Shown here piece after piece: positions 59,821-64,000 of a stretch of DNA of 64,000 nt. This stretch comes from Acanthopleura granulata. Its lineage: Eukaryota; Mollusca; Polyplacophora; Chitonida; Chitonidae. The stretch's first letter is position 1. Each line of letters begins with the position of its first letter. Below the pieces are notes generated by a model. It ran no database searches, was not told where the DNA came from, and worked only from the letters and a program-made list of their open reading frames with translations. The position numbers and the translations under genes are program-made. Location of the stretch: the NCBI GenBank assembly GCA_016165875.1, contig JABBOT010000003.1:21364873-21428872 (forward strand). The letters run 5' to 3'.

Positions 59821-62800
59821 ATGGGTGCAAGAGGAGTTCTCGCCCTTGTTGTATCAGTCTGTCTCTGGTATGGAGGTTGGACGTTGACATGTAGACAAGA
59901 TAAGCCGGCAGAGGTTATGACAAAACAGGGACTCATCCATGGGTTCTGTAAAACCCTTTCGGGGATGGAAAGGCGCGTGTTAAGCTTTCTGGGCGTGCCC
60001 TACGCCTCACCGCCGATAGGTACTCGGCGCTTCCGAAATCCGGAAATGGCTGAAAAACGATCAGGGGTGTTGAACGCCACGGATTACAAGCCGTCTTGTG
60101 TTCGGTTTCCAACTGACTTGTTTGAGGTTAAAACACGGCCAGATGCCCCAGTGGACCATTCGAGTGGGGCACATAGTGGCGCGCACGGCGGCGCTCACGG
60201 CGGGGCGCATGGTACACAAAACATGGCGTCTGCAGATGCTGACCATAGTATGCCAATGATATATGGAGACGAAAACTGCCTATATCTGAACGTATTTGTA
60301 CCTGACAACCAAACAGACGACTTACCCGTGTTAATTTGGTTTCCCGGCCATGACCGCCAGTATGACGCCTTCGAGCTGGCTGCGCGGGGAAACATTATTG
60401 TGGTCACCGTCAGCTTCCGGACTGGAATCCTGGGATTCCTGTCCGTCAACAATTCCGCCCTGCCAGGTAATTATGGTCTCTACGATCAAAAACTCTCCAT
60501 GACGTGGGTGACGGAAAACATCGCAAACTTCGGTGGAGACATCTCTCGAGTCACGATAGCAGGTCACGGAATCTCCGGGGCAATGGTTGGTCTTCACCTA
60601 CTGCATGACCCCGCTCAGACTCTGTTTAATAGGTCGATCTCAATGAGCCGATACACGGTGGACCTGTACTTCGTCCGTGACATTGCTCCAATGCACGAAA
60701 TAGTGCATAATCATTTGAAATGTTCAGGGGAAACGCTGCTCGAGTGTCTCCAAAATAAGACGTTAAGTGAATTAACACTCCATCAGGGACACATCAGGGC
60801 CATGTTTCCTTATTCCGTTATATATGGTCCCACCATAGACGGGCAGTTTGTGAAGAAGGACCCTCTAGTTTTGCTGGACGAAGGCCACTTTACCAAAGTA
60901 GACTATCTTCTCGGCGGTAACAAAGACGATGGTACCATTGTTTACAACCTCATTTCACCAGATACCATAGAGAACTTTACTGCAAAAGAATTCCTAAATA
61001 CAGTCGAGAAAATATCCTCCGAAGTTTTCCGCTACAAACAAGGGGTGCATATGGCAATTAAAGGAAGGTATTTCCCCGCTCCTGGGCAGACCTATGCCGA
61101 CACTCTATTGCGCATGTTCAGCGACTACCTGCAAGGAAATGCTTTGATCTCAGCCAGGCACCATGCCAAGCTTGCTCACGTTTACTACTTTCGTCTTAAT
61201 CAAGTTCGTGAACAGGATGGAATAGTGCCGTATGGTAGCCTCCTGCCTCTTGTTTTGGGTACAGACAAAGATAACGAGCATAAGAATCATTCTACAGATG
61301 GTAGTCATGCGGGACACGCCGAACACACTACAGCTATGGCCGGTGGCCACGCAGGACATACTACATCTATGCCAGGTGGACATGCAGGACATACTACATC
61401 TATGCCAGGTGGCCACGCAGGACATACTACGGCTATGCCAGGTGGACACACAGGGCATACTACGGCTATGCCAGGTGGACACCCAGAACATCACATTCAT
61501 TCCACGGCCGACAAAATGAAAATAAACACAACCCAGAAGCTTAGCCAGGCAATGATGACTGCATGGGCAAATTTTGTCAGGACAGGGTAGGTGATCTGAA
61601 AGGCATGTGATTTCAAGGAGATTCATTTTACGGGCTCTCGGTCGGGAGACCGGGAATCAATCCCAGGTCGAGTCATACCAAAAACTAAAAATGGTACTTG
61701 TTGCTGCCGAGCTTGGCGCTCAGCATTGAGGGGCTAGAGCAAAGAAACAGGGCTGGTCGGCCCGGTGTCAATACATCAGTAAAGAAGATTCTGTTTTCAT
61801 CTCTCACTCTTTAATAATCATTATGATACAATTCAGCTGAAAGACGCAGCTGTTGCAATGGGCCAAACTTTCTACCATTTGTATTACCATACTTATTTTG
61901 AACCGCCCTCGCGGGCTATGATTAACGCGTTGACTTGCGATCGACAAGTCATTGACCAATGAGGTCACGTGTTCGGATCCAGTTGTCTTCACTTCAGCTA
62001 TAACTGTAAGTCCGCGGTTTTGTCAAAGCCTTCACACAGGACAATGGTTTACTCAGTGCACTGCCATTTCCTTCAAGCATAAATCCGATCGCCCTCACAT
62101 AAGGAAAAAATGCCTTGAGGGTGATAAACATCAAAGAAATAAATATTTTACACTGCCATGACTGAACAGAATTTCACATCATGATGTTCTTGTCAGTTAT
62201 AGTCTTTCTTTGTTTTCCTAACGTGCTGTCATAGTTTTTCTCCTAAAATAAAAATTGCTACAGTCTGATTGTTAATATTGTTCTTTTGTGATGCGTAATT
62301 CTGTCGTTTATTTTAGGTAGGAGGTAATGATTTTCTTACCTTTCAGAGTTCCTATGATGGATAATGGCATAAACTGGCAACCCTTCATAGCCACTAACCC
62401 GACATACTTGGAGTGGATGGTAAATATGGACCCCGAGAATAAAGCTCCTGACACTGAAACATCTCAATTCTGGACCGTCGTTCTGCCGCTTTTGAACAGT
62501 GTTGAAGAAGTTATCACGCCTACGTCATCATCAGGTCACGACCATGGAGGTCACGACCACGGAGGTCACGACCATTCAGGTCACGACCATTCAGGTCACG
62601 ACCACGGAGGTCACGACCATTCAGGTCACGACCATTCAGGTCACGACCATTCAGGTCACGACCATTCAGGTCACGACCATGGAGGTCACGACCATGGAGA
62701 TCACACCCACGCTTCCCATGGTAAGTAATTAAGTAATTACACGTTCTCTCCTCTCAAAACGACATGATTAAGATTTAAATGTTTTATTTTTTAAACTTTT

Positions 62801-63538
62801 TATATCGCAACCAAGCATGCAACTTCAACTGATCTCTGGGCTGTTCAAGGGAGAACCTGTTTGGTTCTAGATTTCTTTTTTCCAGCAATCTGAGTCGGGC
62901 ATGTGCACGGGCTTCTACGACAGGTGCTATTTTAATAAATTTTCACAGAGACACACTTTGCTCTATAGACATATCGTGAGAGAAAACAAGAAATGAAGTA
63001 AGCTTCATTGGAGAGAACAGTAATATAAATATATCTAAACCTACCTTTACTTGTTTTTTGTTTTGTTTTAGTTTTGGTTTTGGTTTTTTGGTTTTTGTTT
63101 TGGTATAAGTGAAATATTCTTGAGTGCGGCGTGAAACACCAATCAAATAAATAAATCAATCAATCAAAAATAATTCCCACCTTAGAATTCAAGCACTGGG
63201 CGATATTTCATCCAAACACTAAATAAATCTGTACTAAACAAAGAGATAATGACAGTTCGGGATGAAGGTTTCACCTGTCTCTCCGCTCCAGTCGTCTTGT
63301 GGTGTAACTCCACACGATCATGTCGCTTATGCACCGGAGTTACGCTAGACGAAGCTCTGGGTCTTGCTAACCAAAATCGAACACAGAGTACGTAACTGGA
63401 ACGACAGATTATTCAGATTGGACCCGGACTAACTATTTAGGCAGGAAAAATACTATCACTAAATTGATATTACTTATCTTCATGTTCTAAACCTTTGTTT
63501 TTTCAGATGAGCCAATGTTTGGATTGGATTTGCAAACT
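59821..63538 (+). CDS. Secreted, histidine-rich cholinesterase/carboxylesterase-like pseudo-enzyme (partial, 3 exons seen)
   Basis: Exons 59,821-61,586, 62,347-62,720 and 63,507-63,538 join in phase (splits 2, 1 and 0) to 724 residues, continuing past the window. Met1 is the first ATG after an in-frame stop. Residues 1-23 are a signal peptide. The fold is a carboxylesterase/cholinesterase: SFLGVPYASPPIG, ENCLYLNVFVPD, GNYGLYDQKLSMTWV, NFGGDISRVTIAG, FPYSVIYGPTIDG, AWANFVRTG, and the FW..VLPLL end in exon 2. Two family disulphide pairs look present (PSC...ENC; KCSGETLLEC). Catalysis looks lost: GESAG is GHGISG (Gly250 for Ser), the HGGG loop is FPGHDR (174-179), Glu is Asp370 and His is Tyr471. 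Three His-rich stretches interrupt or follow the domain, and eight N-glycosylation sequons fit an extracellular protein. Relatives without activity (neuroligin, glutactin type) act in adhesion. A metal-binding role is inference. A membrane anchor, if any, lies outside the window. Confidence 0.9.
60157..60210 (+). repeat. His-rich segment 1 in the esterase-like gene
   Basis: Residues 113-130, HSSGAHSGAHGGAHGGAH: a GAH/GGAH repeat with five His. It lies in the surface loop between the first conserved Cys pair, where insertions would not disturb the core. Confidence 0.9.
61279..61500 (+). repeat. His-rich segment 2, 33-bp in-frame units
   Basis: Residues 487-560, with 17 His in 74 residues. Five units of 11 residues (GGHAGHTT(A/S)MP and variants) follow a looser start. 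It sits after the position of the lost active-site His and before the last conserved helix (AMMTAWANFVRTG), so it is an insertion inside the domain. Confidence 0.93.
61630..61788 (+). mobile_element. SINE family B in intron
   Basis: GGGAATCAATCCCAGG (B box), CATACCAAAAAC, TGGTACTTGTTGCTGCC, GCTTGGCGCTCAGCATTGAG and GGCCCGGTGTCAATAC; 3' truncated. Same orientation as the gene. Confidence 0.85.
61890..62150 (+). mobile_element. tRNA-headed SINE-like element (third type) in intron
   Basis: CCTCGCGGGCTATGATTAAC (A-box region), GTGTTCGGATCCAG (B box), then a body and a tail GAGGGTGATAAACATC plus AAAGAAATAAA. Only one copy in the window, so the assignment rests on the head and tail. Confidence 0.55.
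62534..62719 (+). repeat. His-rich segment 3, 15-bp units coding GHDH(G/S)
   Basis: Residues 652-713: eleven GHDH units spaced by Gly or Ser, then DHTHASH, 25 His in 62 residues. Units differ almost only by CATGGA, CACGGA or CATTCA, so the array is young or homogenised. It follows the esterase domain directly, like a stalk or tail. Confidence 0.95.
62721..63506 (+). other. Intron between exons 2 and 3
   Basis: Donor GTAAGT at 62,721; acceptor TTTGTTTTTTCAG ending at 63,506. Contains a (TTTTG/GTTTT)-rich stretch at 63,050-63,101 next to a SINE tail. Confidence 0.8.
63101..63172 (+). mobile_element. SINE family A, tail only, in intron
   Basis: GGTATAAGTGAAATATTCTT, GAGTGCGGCGTGAAACACC, AATCAAATAAATAAATCAAT. 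The body is replaced by a GTTTTG-rich run. Confidence 0.9.
63507..63538 (+). other. 32-base micro-exon of the esterase-like gene
   Basis: Flanked by TTTTTTCAG and GTAAGTTCAG. With one base from exon 2 it codes DEPMFGLDLQT in frame. The next exon is beyond the window; no stop is reached. Confidence 0.7.
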
Positions 63539-64000
63539 GTAAGTTCAGTTTGTATGACAGCTAATGCCCATTAACGAAAAATGTGTAACTCTCACTGGTA
63601 TTAGTATATTACACGTCGTTTACGTCCAGTCTGACTACTGTGGAATGCTAGAGGAGAACGGCCAAGTATAGTAAAATATGAATATGGAAATAGGAAATGT
63701 AGCGCAGAACACTTTACTTAAGGACCTGAAGCGTTCTGCCGTGCATTTTCCCCTTCATACAATTTGTGTGGCCTGCCCTTTGTAAACAATTGTGCCATCT
63801 TATATCTATACGAGGGCTTTTAGTTCCCAGTGCATTGTTGTTGACACGACGCTGAGAGTTGCACAATTCAAGATCATGTTCAACAAATAAACACTCCATT
63901 AATAGCTATGCAAAAATACCTTCCCCATAAAACCTTCTTGAGTTTGTAAGTCTTTGAATTTTATGAGAAGAGTGTAGTTTTGATGCAGTTTTCACCGGTG
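63539..64000 (+). other. Start of the next intron
   Basis: Begins GTAAGT. No later acceptor with a continuing frame was identified before the window ends. Confidence 0.55.

Larger units (their letters stand above)
61587..62346 (+). other. Intron between exons 1 and 2 of the esterase-like gene
   Basis: Donor GTAGGT at 61,587, acceptor TTCTTACCTTTCAG ending at 62,346. It splits a Gly codon (GG/A) and restores the family's RTG-to-C-terminal continuity. Contains two SINE-like insertions. Confidence 0.9.

Noticed and set aside
61150..61626. 158-codon antisense ORF in the esterase-like gene
   Set aside because: Shadow of the 33-bp coding repeat, which has no stops in several frames; the sense frame matches the protein family.

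Overview
This is eukaryotic, animal-like genomic DNA, AT-rich and dominated by decayed transposable elements. The best guess at the host is a lophotrochozoan invertebrate (a mollusc, or possibly a brachiopod). The basis is one spliced gene with GT-AG introns, a DIRS-like retrotransposon remnant, and many copies of a tRNA-headed SINE whose central domain resembles the Deu domain and whose tail is AAATAAATAA. SINEs of this type are described from molluscs. Nothing in the window looks bacterial.

The only gene I can support firmly is at the right end (59,785 to beyond 64,000, + strand). It encodes a secreted carboxylesterase/cholinesterase-like protein. The fold landmarks are intact, but the catalytic serine is Gly, the catalytic histidine is Tyr, the catalytic Glu is Asp and the oxyanion-hole HGGG is gone, so it should be a pseudo-enzyme. 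Three separate histidine-rich segments are built into it: 5 His, then 17 His in 11-residue units, then 25 His in 5-residue GHDH(G/S) units. The third follows the esterase domain in its own exon region. This combination suggests a metal-binding, extracellular pseudo-esterase and is the most interesting item here.

Layout: 1-840 holds a broken DIRS-like retrotransposon (minus strand, gag-like region into reverse transcriptase). 1.4-1.8 kb is a ~46-bp minisatellite. 4.1-6.5 kb and 12.5-15.1 kb are two diverged copies of a ~2.5-kb element with inverted ends, and a ~0.8-kb derivative lies at 32.2-33.0 kb. 10.3-11.5 kb and 15.6-16.7 kb are two copies of another repeat, the second interrupted by a SINE. 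11.6-12.2 kb and 24.4-25.6 kb hold a third family. 38.8-39.1 kb (39-bp unit) and 49.9-50.8 kb (37-bp unit) are tandem arrays. 45.66-46.50 kb is an 846-bp MITE-like element with a TA target duplication. 53.1-54.9 kb carries two fold-back elements within a cluster of TGACGTCA palindromes. About 26 family-A SINE copies are scattered through 8-49 kb, roughly equally on both strands, but are nearly absent from 49-63 kb.

Two short ORFs (38,346 and 35,815) are weak gene candidates. Most other ORFs look like chance or lie within repeats. Long intervals of 17-19, 26-28 and 29-32 kb show nothing I can name.
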